From assembly GCA_027026255.1 (NCBI GenBank), contig JALVOT010000017.1:1-64000 (forward strand): DNA of 64,000 nucleotides. Reading direction: 5' to 3'. Every line of letters begins with the position of its first letter. The stretch's first letter is position 1. Position numbers and translations under genes: made by a program. The notes under the pieces were generated by a model, which ran no database searches, was not told the DNA's origin, and worked only from the letters and a program-made list of their open reading frames with translations. The DNA is from Caldifarciminota bacterium. GTDB taxonomy: Bacteria; Hydrothermota; Tepidihabitantia; SM23-42. Shown here piece after piece: positions 38,631 to 47,731 of the stretch.

Positions 38631-39185
38631 TTATCTTAAGATAACCATCTTGTGAGTATCAATAAAGTCACCGGCTTTCAACTGATAGAAATAGATACCA
38701 TTGGGTAATGAATTTTTAGAGACATTACTAATATCCCAATTAACTTGATAATAACCTACTTTCTGGAACTCATCCACCAATACCGCAATCCGCCTGCCGG
38801 CAACATCGTAAAGGACAATCTCAACTTTAGATGGTTCTGCGATGGAGTATTTCACTATCGTTTTAGATACCACTGGATTTGGATAATTCTGCCCAAGATT
38901 GAATGTTATAGGAATTTTTGGTAAACTTTTGGTCTCTTCAATGCGTAGCAACGCAATTTTAGGTGTCCAGTAGCCAATATAAGCTATATAATTGCCGCTC
39001 GATAATTTACCAATAATAGATTGACTTATACTGCAGCCCATAATATATCCGCTTGAAGTTATTTTTTTAACACCGCCTCTATCAATGACATAGGGTTTGA
39101 GTGTATAGGATTGGCTGAATGCGAAAGAAAACATCAACGAATCTACTAAAACGGTGGAAAACATTAGTGGAATCATCTTACTCAT
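38631..39185 (-). CDS. Secreted protein with C-terminal sorting (type IX-like) domain
   Basis: 184 residues. Signal peptide, a short unidentified domain with YTLKPYVIDRGG and SSGYIMGCSISQ, then a C-terminal module NLGQNYPNPVVSKTIVKYSI ... VEIVLYDVAGRRIAVLVD ... LPNGIYFYQLKAG ... HKMVILR. This is the por-secretion-like/FlgD-like module used for export or surface attachment in the FCB group. It overlaps the larger surface-protein gene by 4 bases and may be its partner. Confidence 0.85.
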   Translation of the reverse strand: MSKMIPLMFSTVLVDSLMFSFAFSQSYTLKPYVIDRGGVKKITSSGYIMGCSISQSIIGKLSSGNYIAYIGYWTPKIALLRIEETKSLPKIPITFNLGQNYPNPVVSKTIVKYSIAEPSKVEIVLYDVAGRRIAVLVDEFQKVGYYQVNWDISNVSKNSLPNGIYFYQLKAGDFIDTHKMVILR

Positions 39186-40870
39186 TTTTGGCTCCTTTCA
39201 GGTAGCGAAAACTTCGGAAATCTTAAGTAATCGGTATCTTTTCGATTAGCAACAACCCGATAGGTAAATGAAGCATTATTCGTTCCATTATGCAGTTCGT
39301 AGACATCGAAGCCGGTTTGACCCACCTTCACATAAACTCCATTACAGTCGTCGTTCAGTTGGATGAATACCTTCATCGGATGATCAGCGTCAGTCTTTAC
39401 GCAATCTAAGAATATCGGATCAAGTTCAATGTGGCAGTGACCATTAATTAACTGAGCATGCCCAAAGTCTTCGAAATACGGTTCAGGGCACTCGGGTCCA
39501 AAAAGAATCTTCTTACCATAACGAGTTTCCGTTACGCAAGATTGATTACCAGATCCAAGGATTTTATAATTCGTTCCGCCCATACTTACACCCACAAGTG
39601 CAGAACCACCGCCACTCGCCACAAACTGACCTCCCCAACGATCTCCCGAAGTACTTGTAGCTTTTCCAAGCACACCTTCACCTTGTGCTTCTCCGTACAC
39701 TCCTGGACCACTACCTGCACTTATTCCCTCAACACCTGCATAAGTACCATTATTAACACCTCTCAACGCAGAAGCACTACCACTATTAGTTGTGACACGA
39801 ACTGCAAGACCAGAATTTCTTGAAACTTCAAGCGGAACTGATGGATTTACGCCAATCCCCACATTCCCTGCGAAATATGTTTCCCCATTAGCAACATGTA
39901 GCTTATAGGAAGGACTTGCCGTCCCTATCCCCACTTTTCCAGAAACTCCAGAATACATATCAGTCCCCGATATAAACCAATCATTGTCAGAGCCAGTATT
40001 ATCATTGGCCGGTGCCCACTGAGAACCATTCCATTTCACTACTTGCCCATTAGAAGCACCCGATTGGCTTAAATCCCCAAGTGGAACAGAAAGACTTGCA
40101 ATATCGGTCCCTGTTATCGTACCATCCTGAATCATCCCCGAACTTATTGAATTTGACTGCCCCTCATTAACATATCGATTATCACCGTAATTCTGATCAA
40201 ATGTGACAGCATCATTGCTAATGGTAATTCCAGACCCTGTATTTACATACAGTGTAATATCACCTGAAGGACCATTATCCGGAGCCAGGCCATTACCACC
40301 GTTAACTGAAGTAATATCTCCATTTCCGTATGGTAAATTATCATAATCATAGCCATCGAGCTTATCAGAATTAAATGCATAAACACTTGTATCTGATTTT
40401 GTCGCAGTATAGGACCAGGGGCTGCTTGTGATCTCAATTCGTGGACTTAGAGTTTGGCTATTTACTGTAACCTCCATCCATCTTTGTTGATTCAATTCAA
40501 AAGCTGTATAAGGTATGCCAAGGATTTGATTAAACAAACCATTTTCGACCGAAACTGTTATTGTACCAGATGTCCAAACTTGTGTTCCCCCTGATTGTGC
40601 AGTCCATAACGAAAAAACCATAGGGGTATTACCATTAACTGGCTGGCCGTTGTTGTCAGTAAGGTATCCTTGAATATCTACATTTTCTGGAACTCCCTTG
40701 GAGTCGTTGGGGGCAACAATCTTTTTGATATTTATTAATCCGAGATCTGTTTTTTTTATCATATTTACACTATTAATGATTTTTTTGGCAGTTTTTTTCG
40801 GCTGTATCAGAGATTGGGCCCAAATCAGGCTACAGATTATAGCCAATACTATTGCATATTTTTTAAACAT
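39182..40870 (-). CDS. Surface fibre-like repeat protein
   Basis: 562 residues. Signal peptide, a beta domain (VDIQGYLTDNNGQPVNGNTP), then long low-complexity Gly/Ser/Asn stretches with tail-fibre-like motifs (GDITSVNGGNGL, WNGSQWAPANDN, KVGIGTASPSYKLHVANGETYFAGNVGIG). The C-terminal globular domain has several Cys and His residues. Similar repeats occur in phage tail spikes and bacterial adhesins, but no phage genes are near. SD AAAGGAGG precedes the ATG. It heads a two-gene unit with the sorting-domain protein. Confidence 0.75.
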   Translation of the reverse strand: MFKKYAIVLAIICSLIWAQSLIQPKKTAKKIINSVNMIKKTDLGLINIKKIVAPNDSKGVPENVDIQGYLTDNNGQPVNGNTPMVFSLWTAQSGGTQVWTSGTITVSVENGLFNQILGIPYTAFELNQQRWMEVTVNSQTLSPRIEITSSPWSYTATKSDTSVYAFNSDKLDGYDYDNLPYGNGDITSVNGGNGLAPDNGPSGDITLYVNTGSGITISNDAVTFDQNYGDNRYVNEGQSNSISSGMIQDGTITGTDIASLSVPLGDLSQSGASNGQVVKWNGSQWAPANDNTGSDNDWFISGTDMYSGVSGKVGIGTASPSYKLHVANGETYFAGNVGIGVNPSVPLEVSRNSGLAVRVTTNSGSASALRGVNNGTYAGVEGISAGSGPGVYGEAQGEGVLGKATSTSGDRWGGQFVASGGGSALVGVSMGGTNYKILGSGNQSCVTETRYGKKILFGPECPEPYFEDFGHAQLINGHCHIELDPIFLDCVKTDADHPMKVFIQLNDDCNGVYVKVGQTGFDVYELHNGTNNASFTYRVVANRKDTDYLRFPKFSLPERSQK

Positions 40871-41062
40871 TTCAACCTCCTTTTTTTTAAATACTTTATT
40901 CCAAGCATTTTATTTTTTCTTTATATCACCTCCTTCCTCTACACCCTTCCGCACCTGCAGGTTTTTACTTTCGTCTTCGGCTCGGTACCACCGAACGAGA
41001 AATAAAATCTTCTTAAACTTTTATGTCCAAAATAATTCTTTTTAAAAATTTTCTCTATATAT
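40871..41062 (-). promoter_or_regulatory. Long 5' leader of the surface-fibre gene
   Basis: About 190 nt separate the promoter from the ATG. The leader can form a hairpin around GTTCGG/CCGAAG near 40975-41000, and carries AGGAGGTGAT (near 40925-40935) with only a three-codon frame after it, before the AAAGGAGG used by the gene. I do not recognise a riboswitch class. Confidence 0.4.
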
Positions 41063-41090
41063 TTTATAATAAAAAATTAGCAATTGTCAA
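41063..41090 (-). promoter_or_regulatory. Promoter of the surface-fibre unit
   Basis: Minus strand: TTGACA (41090-41085), 16-bp spacer, TATAAA (41068-41063). Confidence 0.75.
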
Positions 41091-41196
41091 CCCCTGAAAT
41101 TATAGACTTAAGTGTAGTTATAGATACTACTAACTTTAATTATTCATTAACAGAAATTATATACCACAAATATCTGATTTTGTATTATTCTTTCAA

Positions 41197-41270
41197 TGGG
41201 CGGTAGGTGATTTGAACACCTGCCCTTCGGTATGTGAGACCGACGCTCTAACCAACTGAGCTAACCGCCC
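41197..41270 (-). tRNA. tRNA-Val (CAC)
   Basis: 74 nt cloverleaf on the minus strand: acceptor GGGCGGT/ACCGCCC, anticodon arm TCGGT-CTCACAT-ACCGA (anticodon CAC), T-arm AGGTGTTCAAATCACCT. It begins 64 bases after the purN stop and has no clear promoter of its own, so it may be read from the purN transcript. Confidence 0.95.
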
Positions 41271-41333
41271 AGAATAGACAACTCCTCTACTACAGATACG
41301 AAGACAACCGCCATCAAAAATTTCAGCCGAAGA

Positions 41334-41945
41334 TTAATCTGTCCTGATTACCCTGCGGCCAATAATCTTATACTTACCAGAAAGCACAATATTTATCGCC
41401 TCGGTATAAATTCGGTGTTCCTCCTTCAGGATACGCCGGGCAAGGGTCTCAGGTGTATCATCATCCAGCACCGGCACAGCTGCCTGGGTAATTATCGGAC
41501 CGGCATCAACATCCTCGGTAACAAAGTGAACCGTGCATCCGGAAAATTTCACCCCATATTCCAACGCCTTACGCTGAACATCAAGTCCTGGAAAGGCGGG
41601 AAGAAGTGCTGGATGGATATTGAGAATCCTGCCCTTAAATGCCGAAAGAAATGTTTTTTTCAAAACCCGCATAAATCCGGCAAGGCAAACAAGGTCAACA
41701 TTTCGGTCCTTCAGGACCTTTACATATTTCTCTTCAACCTCAGGAATGAGCCAGGTCTTTTTTGAACCGGGGTCAATATAAAGGGCTTCAATATTATGTC
41801 TGCGTGCCCGTTCCAATGCCGGGGCTTCCTTATTATCACTAATTACACAGACAAGCTTTGCCGGTATCGTGCCGTTCTCAATATTATCAATAATCGCCTG
41901 AAGGTTTGTGCCTCTGCCTGACGCCAGAACTGCAATATGTTTCAT
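41334..41945 (-). CDS. purN: Phosphoribosylglycinamide formyltransferase PurN
   Basis: 203 residues. Catalytic residues visible: Asn109 and His111 in ILNIHPALLPAFPG, and Asp147 in TEDVDAGPII, with the same 36-residue spacing as His108 to Asp144 of E. coli. It transfers a formyl group from 10-formyl-THF to GAR in purine synthesis. The ATG is 8 nt after the -10 box without a ribosome site. Confidence 0.97.
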   Translation of the reverse strand: MKHIAVLASGRGTNLQAIIDNIENGTIPAKLVCVISDNKEAPALERARRHNIEALYIDPGSKKTWLIPEVEEKYVKVLKDRNVDLVCLAGFMRVLKKTFLSAFKGRILNIHPALLPAFPGLDVQRKALEYGVKFSGCTVHFVTEDVDAGPIITQAAVPVLDDDTPETLARRILKEEHRIYTEAINIVLSGKYKIIGRRVIRTD

Positions 41946-41953
41946 AACATCTT

Positions 41954-41981
41954 ATTCTAATCAATTTTCTAAAAATGTCAA
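41954..41981 (-). promoter_or_regulatory. Promoter of purN
   Basis: Minus strand: TTGACA (41981-41976), 16-bp spacer, TAGAAT (41959-41954), 8 nt to ATG 41945. A leader of only one or two bases is expected. Confidence 0.75.
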
Positions 41982-42050
41982 TTCTAATTGAGTCTGATTC
42001 CTCTCCACTTTTTGTTTCGGTTTTTTTGTAAGCTATGTAGGTTACAATAT

Positions 42051-42224
42051 AGCCGGGGGGCGTCCCGCCCCGAGGCAGGTCGCCTGGCGGGCTGCAGGAG
42101 TTTCTGAAACGAGTTAAGAATGACAAACCTCTAACGGGCGGCGGGGACGCCGCCCGCGCTGAGAAAAATAGAAACGCCGCCCACGTTGAGAAAAACGGGG
42201 ACGCCGCCCGCGCTGAAAAAAATT
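42051..42224. repeat. GC-rich REP-like palindromes and short tandem repeat
   Basis: A GC-rich island in AT-rich surroundings. 42136-42155 is a perfect 8-bp hairpin with GGGA loop (GGGCGGCG / CGCCGCCC). Three copies of a 26-28-nt unit follow at 42143-42170, 42171-42196 and 42197-42224, sharing the core ACGCCGCCCGCGCTGA with small changes. It lies between the divergent purN and nrdJ promoters. It resembles REP/BIME elements; no Cas genes or spacers are present. Confidence 0.65.
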
Positions 42225-42267
42225 GAACCGAGCGAAGAAGGAAAAAGTAAAGAAGGAATCAACCGTG

Positions 42268-42295
42268 TTGACAAATTAATGATAGTAAGTATAAT
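42268..42295 (+). promoter_or_regulatory. Promoter of nrdJ
   Basis: TTGACA 42268-42273, 16-bp spacer, TATAAT 42290-42295, both perfect. The GTG start at 42305 is 9 nt further, with no ribosome site and an in-frame TAA just upstream, so initiation occurs at or near the 5' end. Confidence 0.8.
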
Positions 42296-42304
42296 TAAAT
42301 TGTT

Positions 42305-44341
42305 GTGAAGAAGGTCATTAAGCGCGATGGGTCAGAAGAAAATTTTGACCCGAATCGGATATATGAGGCGATTAGAAAGGCCCTGGCTGCAAGCCAGGAA
42401 GATCCATCTCTGGCTCAAACGATTGGCAATGAGGTTATAGAAGAATTAGAGAAGCATCCAGAAACATTCAAACCCAATGTCGAGGATATCCAGGACCTCA
42501 TTGAAAAAATCCTGGTGCGCTATGGTAAGTATGCAACTGCAAAGGCTTATATTATCTACCGAAAAAAGCGATCCGAAATAAGAGAAAAGAAGATTATTCT
42601 TGGTGTTAAGGATAGACTTAAATTATCATTTAACAGCCTGAAGGTTCTGGAAGAACGTTATTTGAGGCGTGATATATCAGGCAGGGTCATAGAATCACCC
42701 GAACAGCTTTTCAGACGGGTTGCCGGAGCGATTGCTGAGGTTGATGCCAATTATGGAGGTCGTCCTGAAGAAAGCGAAGAGAAATTCTTTAATTGTATGG
42801 TCAATTTAGAGTTTCTGCCCAATTCACCAACCCTGATGAATGCCGGGACTGAGATGGATCAGTTATCTGCCTGTTTTGTCCTGCCGATTGATGATTCATT
42901 AAAAAGCATATTTGACACCCTGAAAAACGCCGCATTGATTCACCAATCCGGAGGCGGCACCGGTTTTTCATTCTCTCGAATCCGACCCCGGGGTGATGTG
43001 GTAAAATCGACAATGGGTATTGCATCAGGGCCTATCTCATTTATGAAAATCTTTGACCGTGCTACAGAAATAATAAAACAAGGCGGACGACGGCGTGGGG
43101 CAAATATGGGGGTTTTACATATTACCCATCCTGATATCATCGATTTTATCCGCCTTAAAGAAAAAGAAGATGAACTGAGTAATTTTAATATCTCGGTTGC
43201 GGTTTCGGATGATTTTATCAATCGGGCGATTAATAATCAGGGTTATGAATTGATAAATCCCAGGGACAAAAAGACGGTAAAGATTCTGAATGCCCGGGAT
43301 GTCTTTGACTTGATAATCACCAATGCCTGGAAGGTCGGGGACCCTGGAATGCTCTATATTGACGAGATAAATCGTAGAAATCCCACCTTGGAACTCGGGG
43401 TGATTGAAACCACAAATCCCTGTGGTGAAGTGCCCCTTCTGCCCAATGAATCCTGTAATCTCGGTTCAATAAATCTGGTGCGTATGTTCAATAAAGGTAA
43501 ATTTGATTATAATAAACTCGGTCGGACAATTGAGGTTGCGATTCATTTCCTGGATAATGTGATTGATGCCAATCGATATATTATTAAAGAGATTGAAACT
43601 GCGACCCGGGGTAATCGGAAAATCGGCTTGGGTATTATGGGTTTTGCTGATTGTCTGATAAAGATGAATATTCCTTATGATTCCCAGACGGCGCTTAATT
43701 TTGCTGATGAACTTATGAATTTTATCCAGAATAAGGCACGGGAAGTATCGCAGGAACTGGCCGAAAAAAGGGGTTCATTTCCTAATATTCAACACTCAAT
43801 CTTTAGAAATAAAAAGATGCGTAATGCCACAGTGACATCGATTGCACCAACCGGTACAATCAGCACCATTGCGGATGTCTCATCCGGAATTGAACCTTTA
43901 TTTTCAGTTGCATATTTAAGAAATGCCCTGGATACTACATTATTGACTATCAATCCTCTATTTGAAAAGATTAGCCGGGATAAAGGTTTCTACTCTGCAG
44001 ATTTGATTGCCGAGATTGTACGTACCGGCTCTATTCGGCATATAAAACAGATTCCAGAGGAAGTAAGGCGGATATTCCCGGTTGCCCATGATATACCGCC
44101 GGAATTTCATATCAGGATGCAGGCAACATTTCAACACTATGTGGATAATGCGGTGAGTAAGACAATTAACCTTCCTGAAAATGCAACCTTAGAACAGACC
44201 CGGATGGTCTTTTTACTTGCCCACCAACTCAAATGTAAAGGTACTACTATATATCGATACGGAAGCAAAAAGCGGCAGGCATTGGAATTTGGAGAAATTA
44301 GTGACTATGGTGTTTGCAGCTCGGGAATCTGCGATTTTTAA
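42305..44341 (+). CDS. nrdJ: Adenosylcobalamin-dependent (class II) ribonucleotide reductase
   Basis: 678 residues from GTG. An N-terminal ATP-cone (about 1-90: VIKRDGSEENFDPNRIYEAI), then the barrel with SACFVLPIDDS (redox Cys), HQSGGGTGFSFSRIRP, TTNPCGEVPLLPNESCNLGS (catalytic Asn-Cys-Glu) and SIAPTGTISTIADVSSGIEP. The C-terminal CSSGICDF carries the redox Cys pair. It makes deoxyribonucleotides with B12, without oxygen. The C-terminal zinc-ribbon extension of many NrdJ proteins is absent. PhzF-like gene follows 8 bases later. Confidence 0.95.
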   Translation: MKKVIKRDGSEENFDPNRIYEAIRKALAASQEDPSLAQTIGNEVIEELEKHPETFKPNVEDIQDLIEKILVRYGKYATAKAYIIYRKKRSEIREKKIILGVKDRLKLSFNSLKVLEERYLRRDISGRVIESPEQLFRRVAGAIAEVDANYGGRPEESEEKFFNCMVNLEFLPNSPTLMNAGTEMDQLSACFVLPIDDSLKSIFDTLKNAALIHQSGGGTGFSFSRIRPRGDVVKSTMGIASGPISFMKIFDRATEIIKQGGRRRGANMGVLHITHPDIIDFIRLKEKEDELSNFNISVAVSDDFINRAINNQGYELINPRDKKTVKILNARDVFDLIITNAWKVGDPGMLYIDEINRRNPTLELGVIETTNPCGEVPLLPNESCNLGSINLVRMFNKGKFDYNKLGRTIEVAIHFLDNVIDANRYIIKEIETATRGNRKIGLGIMGFADCLIKMNIPYDSQTALNFADELMNFIQNKAREVSQELAEKRGSFPNIQHSIFRNKKMRNATVTSIAPTGTISTIADVSSGIEPLFSVAYLRNALDTTLLTINPLFEKISRDKGFYSADLIAEIVRTGSIRHIKQIPEEVRRIFPVAHDIPPEFHIRMQATFQHYVDNAVSKTINLPENATLEQTRMVFLLAHQLKCKGTTIYRYGSKKRQALEFGEISDYGVCSSGICDF

Positions 44342-44349
44342 GGAAAGTG

Positions 44350-45288
44350 ATGGAGTGGCTTAGAATAAGAAGAGTCAGCACCTTCACCCGAATACCTTAT
44401 GCGGGTAATCCGGTATGGATAATCGTCGGTCAGAAAAACAAGATTGAACAGAAGAAACTTCTAAAGTTAACCCAGGAGTTGAATCCAATTTCAGATACGA
44501 CATTTATCTTCCCCGGTGATCAGAATGCCGACATCTATCTGCGGTTTTTTAGTAAATCTGAAGAAATAAATTTTTCCGGCCACGGCACAATCGCTGCATA
44601 TTTTGGAATTGCCGATGAAAATTTGATTAAACTTACCGAGCCTATTACATTGATTCGACAACATACCAAATCCGGAATCAAACACCTGGAACTAAGGGTT
44701 AAGAACAATAAGGTAGAACGGGTAACTGTTTTAATCCCGGTTCCCCAATTTTTGAGTATACCCATAGACATAAAATCAATATCAAGGATTTTGGGTATCT
44801 CTCCGATTGATATTCGGGAAACAAATTATCCGGTAGCAGCGGTAAGTTCCGGATATACTGATTTAATTGTTCCGGTAAAGAGCCTTGAGCAGTTGATGGA
44901 TATTAAACCAAATTTCCAATTGATGACAAGTTATTGTAATCGTCTGCGCATCAATGGCATTGTTGTTTTTACGATGAAGACCTTCGACGAAAATAATACA
45001 GTGCATATGAGGTATTTTGCACCAACGGTTGGAATCAAAGAAGACCCGGTAAGCGGTGCATCAAGTGCTTCCTTGGGATGTTATCTATTAAAGAACCGCA
45101 TCATTCCACAACAGGAAATGACAAGGATTCTTGTCGAACAGGGCCATTCTATGAATATGCCGGGCATTGTATATGTCCATATAAATATAATCAAAGACCA
45201 AATCTTAAAAGTATCATTCGGCGGCCAGGGTGTAGTAACATTTGAGGGCCGTATTTTACTCCCGTCCGGGTCAATATGCACAAGATGA
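44350..45288 (+). CDS. PhzF-family isomerase/epimerase-like protein
   Basis: 312 residues from the ATG at 44350 (AAGGA 7 nt upstream; an earlier ATG at 44314 lies inside nrdJ). PhzF-type duplicated fold: RVSTFTRIPYAGNPVWII, FSGHGTIAAYF and EDPVSGASSASLGCYLL. The usual catalytic Glu near the PxxDT segment is replaced by the surrounding LNPISDTTF, so activity is uncertain. Family members isomerise small metabolites. It is co-transcribed with nrdJ. Confidence 0.85.
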   Translation: MEWLRIRRVSTFTRIPYAGNPVWIIVGQKNKIEQKKLLKLTQELNPISDTTFIFPGDQNADIYLRFFSKSEEINFSGHGTIAAYFGIADENLIKLTEPITLIRQHTKSGIKHLELRVKNNKVERVTVLIPVPQFLSIPIDIKSISRILGISPIDIRETNYPVAAVSSGYTDLIVPVKSLEQLMDIKPNFQLMTSYCNRLRINGIVVFTMKTFDENNTVHMRYFAPTVGIKEDPVSGASSASLGCYLLKNRIIPQQEMTRILVEQGHSMNMPGIVYVHINIIKDQILKVSFGGQGVVTFEGRILLPSGSICTR

Positions 45289-45305
45289 AAATTAAGTAGT
45301 CAGCG

Positions 45306-46274
45306 CTAAATATAATTATGTTTTTGATACCATTCAACTGTCAGTCGCATCCCCTGTTCCAATCCATATTCAGGACTGAATTTCAATTCCCTGACAGCAA
45401 GGCTATTTTTACAGAGCCAATATCGTGCGGTAAGTTCTTTCACCTTGTCGTATGTTATAAGTTTTTTGTGCCCGGGCAAAAGAGCATCATTAAAGAGACC
45501 GAAGCACAGGCTGAGCGATTCCGGGACATATATCTTAACAATCTTTTTCTTTAATATCCCTGCGATCGTTGAAAAAACCTGCGAGAAGCTGTATATATTA
45601 CCGTCATTGATAAAATATATCTTATTATTAAAAATATCTAATTTTATGACCTTCAAAATTATTTTAACCAAATCCATAACATAGATTAAATTAAAATACT
45701 TCTCTTCCCGGCCCACAATCAGCCCGAGCCCTTTATTGAGAAGTTTTATGTATTTCAGTATATCGGTATCATATGGACCGTAGGTGGAAACTGGACGCAA
45801 TATTATATATTCAAACCCACTCTGGATTATCATCCTTTCTGCTAAGCATTTGGACTGGCCATAAGATGAAATCGGATTTGGTATGTTTGATTCATCTATC
45901 GGATTTTTATCAGGACTTGGCCCGGCCGCAGATTGAGAACTGAGAAAAAGGATTTTCTTAACCCCTTTTTGTTTCATCACAGTCAAGAGATTTTTTGTTG
46001 CTGAAGTATTTGTGCGATAGAATGCAGCAAAATTTTTGCCCCGGGTTTCTCCAGCACAATGGATAACCAGTTCAATATCTTTCAAAGCATCATTAAGACT
46101 GTAATTTTCTACGAGATTACCCTGGACGATTTCTACTTGAGGCAGGTCTTTCAGATACTCGATATTTGAAGTGGGTCTTGTAAAAACCCTGACCTTTCTT
46201 CTCCGGGCAATTTCTGGAACCAAATTCTTACCGATAAATCCGGTTGCTCCCGTAATAAGAATTTCAGTCTTCAT
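45306..46274 (-). CDS. NAD-dependent epimerase/dehydratase (extended SDR)
   Basis: 322 residues. NAD site ILITGATGFIGKNL, Tyr-x-x-x-Lys as SSYGQSKCLAE, substrate region RPVSTYGPYDTDI. Probably acts on a nucleotide sugar or a sterol-like/dihydroflavonol-like substrate; no closer assignment is possible. It overlaps gatB by 4 bases. Confidence 0.88.
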   Translation of the reverse strand: MKTEILITGATGFIGKNLVPEIARRRKVRVFTRPTSNIEYLKDLPQVEIVQGNLVENYSLNDALKDIELVIHCAGETRGKNFAAFYRTNTSATKNLLTVMKQKGVKKILFLSSQSAAGPSPDKNPIDESNIPNPISSYGQSKCLAERMIIQSGFEYIILRPVSTYGPYDTDILKYIKLLNKGLGLIVGREEKYFNLIYVMDLVKIILKVIKLDIFNNKIYFINDGNIYSFSQVFSTIAGILKKKIVKIYVPESLSLCFGLFNDALLPGHKKLITYDKVKELTARYWLCKNSLAVRELKFSPEYGLEQGMRLTVEWYQKHNYI

Positions 46275-47731
46275 CTTCTTCCCCGAAGGATTTTTTCTGC
46301 AATCATTTTACTGACCTTTTTTGGATCCAGCCTTCCCCTGGTTAATTTCATCACCTCCCCCACTAAGACACCAATCGCACCATCCTTGCCCCGCCTAATC
46401 TTTTCAACAATGTCTTGATTTTTTTTGATTACCGAATCTACCGTCTGTTCAAGGAGCTTTAAATCTTCGATCCGGGCTAAGCCTTTTCTCTTTATAAGTT
46501 CTTCCGGAGGCCTGTGCTCGTCAATCATCATCTTAAAAAGCTCCTTACCGGTTTTTGTGGTTACCTTCTGTTCTGTTACCTGAGCAAGAAGTTGCGCTAT
46601 CCATCGGGCTGGAATGTCAAATTCTTTTAATTCAAGTTTATTCTGATTCAGATATCCAAGTATTTCTGTGGTGAGAAAATTAATAACCATCCTGGCGCCC
46701 TCTCTTTTGGTTATTAATTTGTAATATCTTTTTATTTCCTCAAAATATTCGTAACCATTGATATTTATCAAGGTCTCAATCTGTTCTGAAGGAATTTTGA
46801 GATTCTTTAATTCTTCTCTTATCTTATCAGGCATTAACACATCTGCGGATTTACTGAGTGATGCAATATATCTATCGTCAATCCTCAACGGTAAGAGATC
46901 AGGTTCAGGAAAATATCGGTAGTCTGCGGATTTCTCTTTCAACCGAAGGCAAACCAACTGTTTTTTTCTATCCTCCCAACCCATTGTCTGCTGAACGATT
47001 TTTTGACCCTTCTTAAGAAGATTTTTCTGTCTTGCTATCTCAAATCTAAGCGCCTTTCTTAAGTTTACAAAAGAATTAATATTCTTTATCTCAACCCTGG
47101 TGCCGAATCTCTTTTTATTTTTCATCCTTAATGATATATTCGGTTCACATCTCATCTGCCCCTTTGCCATATCTCCATCGGTAATGCGCAGACGCATCAG
47201 GATAATCCTCAACTCCTTGAGGAATCTCTCAACCAATTGTATATCCTGAATAATCGGTTCAGTGACAATTTCAATAAGGGGAATACCGGCGCGATTGAAA
47301 TCAACCAAGGTTTTATTATCTTTATACATAAGTCGTGCAGTATCTTCCTCAAGATGAAGTCTTCTTATTCTTACTGCTCTATCATTAAATTTTAGATAAC
47401 CGTGCTGGGCCAAGGGCTCGTCATATTGGGTTATCTGATAGCCTTTGGGAAAATCTGGATAAAAATAGTGTTTTCGAGCGAATCGGCTGATGATATTTAT
47501 CCTGCAATTCAGATTTTTTGCAGCAATAACCGCCAGTTCCACCGCCCTTTTATTCAAGACCGGTAAGGTGCCTGGTAGACCAAGGCAGCGTGGGCAGACA
47601 TTTTGATTGGGTCTGGCATTATATTCAACCGGACAGGTGCAGAATAGTTTACTGCGTGTTCGGAGCTGTATATGAACCTCCAGCCCGATAACTATTTCGT
47701 AGTCCTTATATTCTTCCAATCGATTTTTCAT
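46271..47731 (-). CDS. gatB: Asp/Glu-tRNA(Asn/Gln) amidotransferase subunit B
   Basis: 486 residues. N-terminal VIGLEVHIQLRTRSKLFC and CPRCLGLPGTLPVLN (zinc-binding Cys), FPKGYQITQYDEPLAQHGYL, DFNRAGIPLIEIVTEP, then the YqeY-like tail. GatB activates the mischarged tRNA before amidation. It overlaps gatA by 26 bases at its start. Confidence 0.97.
   Translation of the reverse strand: MKNRLEEYKDYEIVIGLEVHIQLRTRSKLFCTCPVEYNARPNQNVCPRCLGLPGTLPVLNKRAVELAVIAAKNLNCRINIISRFARKHYFYPDFPKGYQITQYDEPLAQHGYLKFNDRAVRIRRLHLEEDTARLMYKDNKTLVDFNRAGIPLIEIVTEPIIQDIQLVERFLKELRIILMRLRITDGDMAKGQMRCEPNISLRMKNKKRFGTRVEIKNINSFVNLRKALRFEIARQKNLLKKGQKIVQQTMGWEDRKKQLVCLRLKEKSADYRYFPEPDLLPLRIDDRYIASLSKSADVLMPDKIREELKNLKIPSEQIETLININGYEYFEEIKRYYKLITKREGARMVINFLTTEILGYLNQNKLELKEFDIPARWIAQLLAQVTEQKVTTKTGKELFKMMIDEHRPPEELIKRKGLARIEDLKLLEQTVDSVIKKNQDIVEKIRRGKDGAIGVLVGEVMKLTRGRLDPKKVSKMIAEKILRGRR

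Noticed and set aside
39182-40870. Phage tail-fibre gene indicating a prophage
   Set aside because: It has a signal peptide, pairs with a sorting-domain protein and has no phage genes, integrase or att-like repeats nearby.
40960-41010. T-box-like GGTGGTACCGAG in the surface-fibre leader
   Set aside because: The sequence is explained by a local hairpin; there is no specifier stem, and the gene is not amino-acid related.
42143-42224. CRISPR array
   Set aside because: Only three degenerate tandem units with no unique spacers and no Cas genes.
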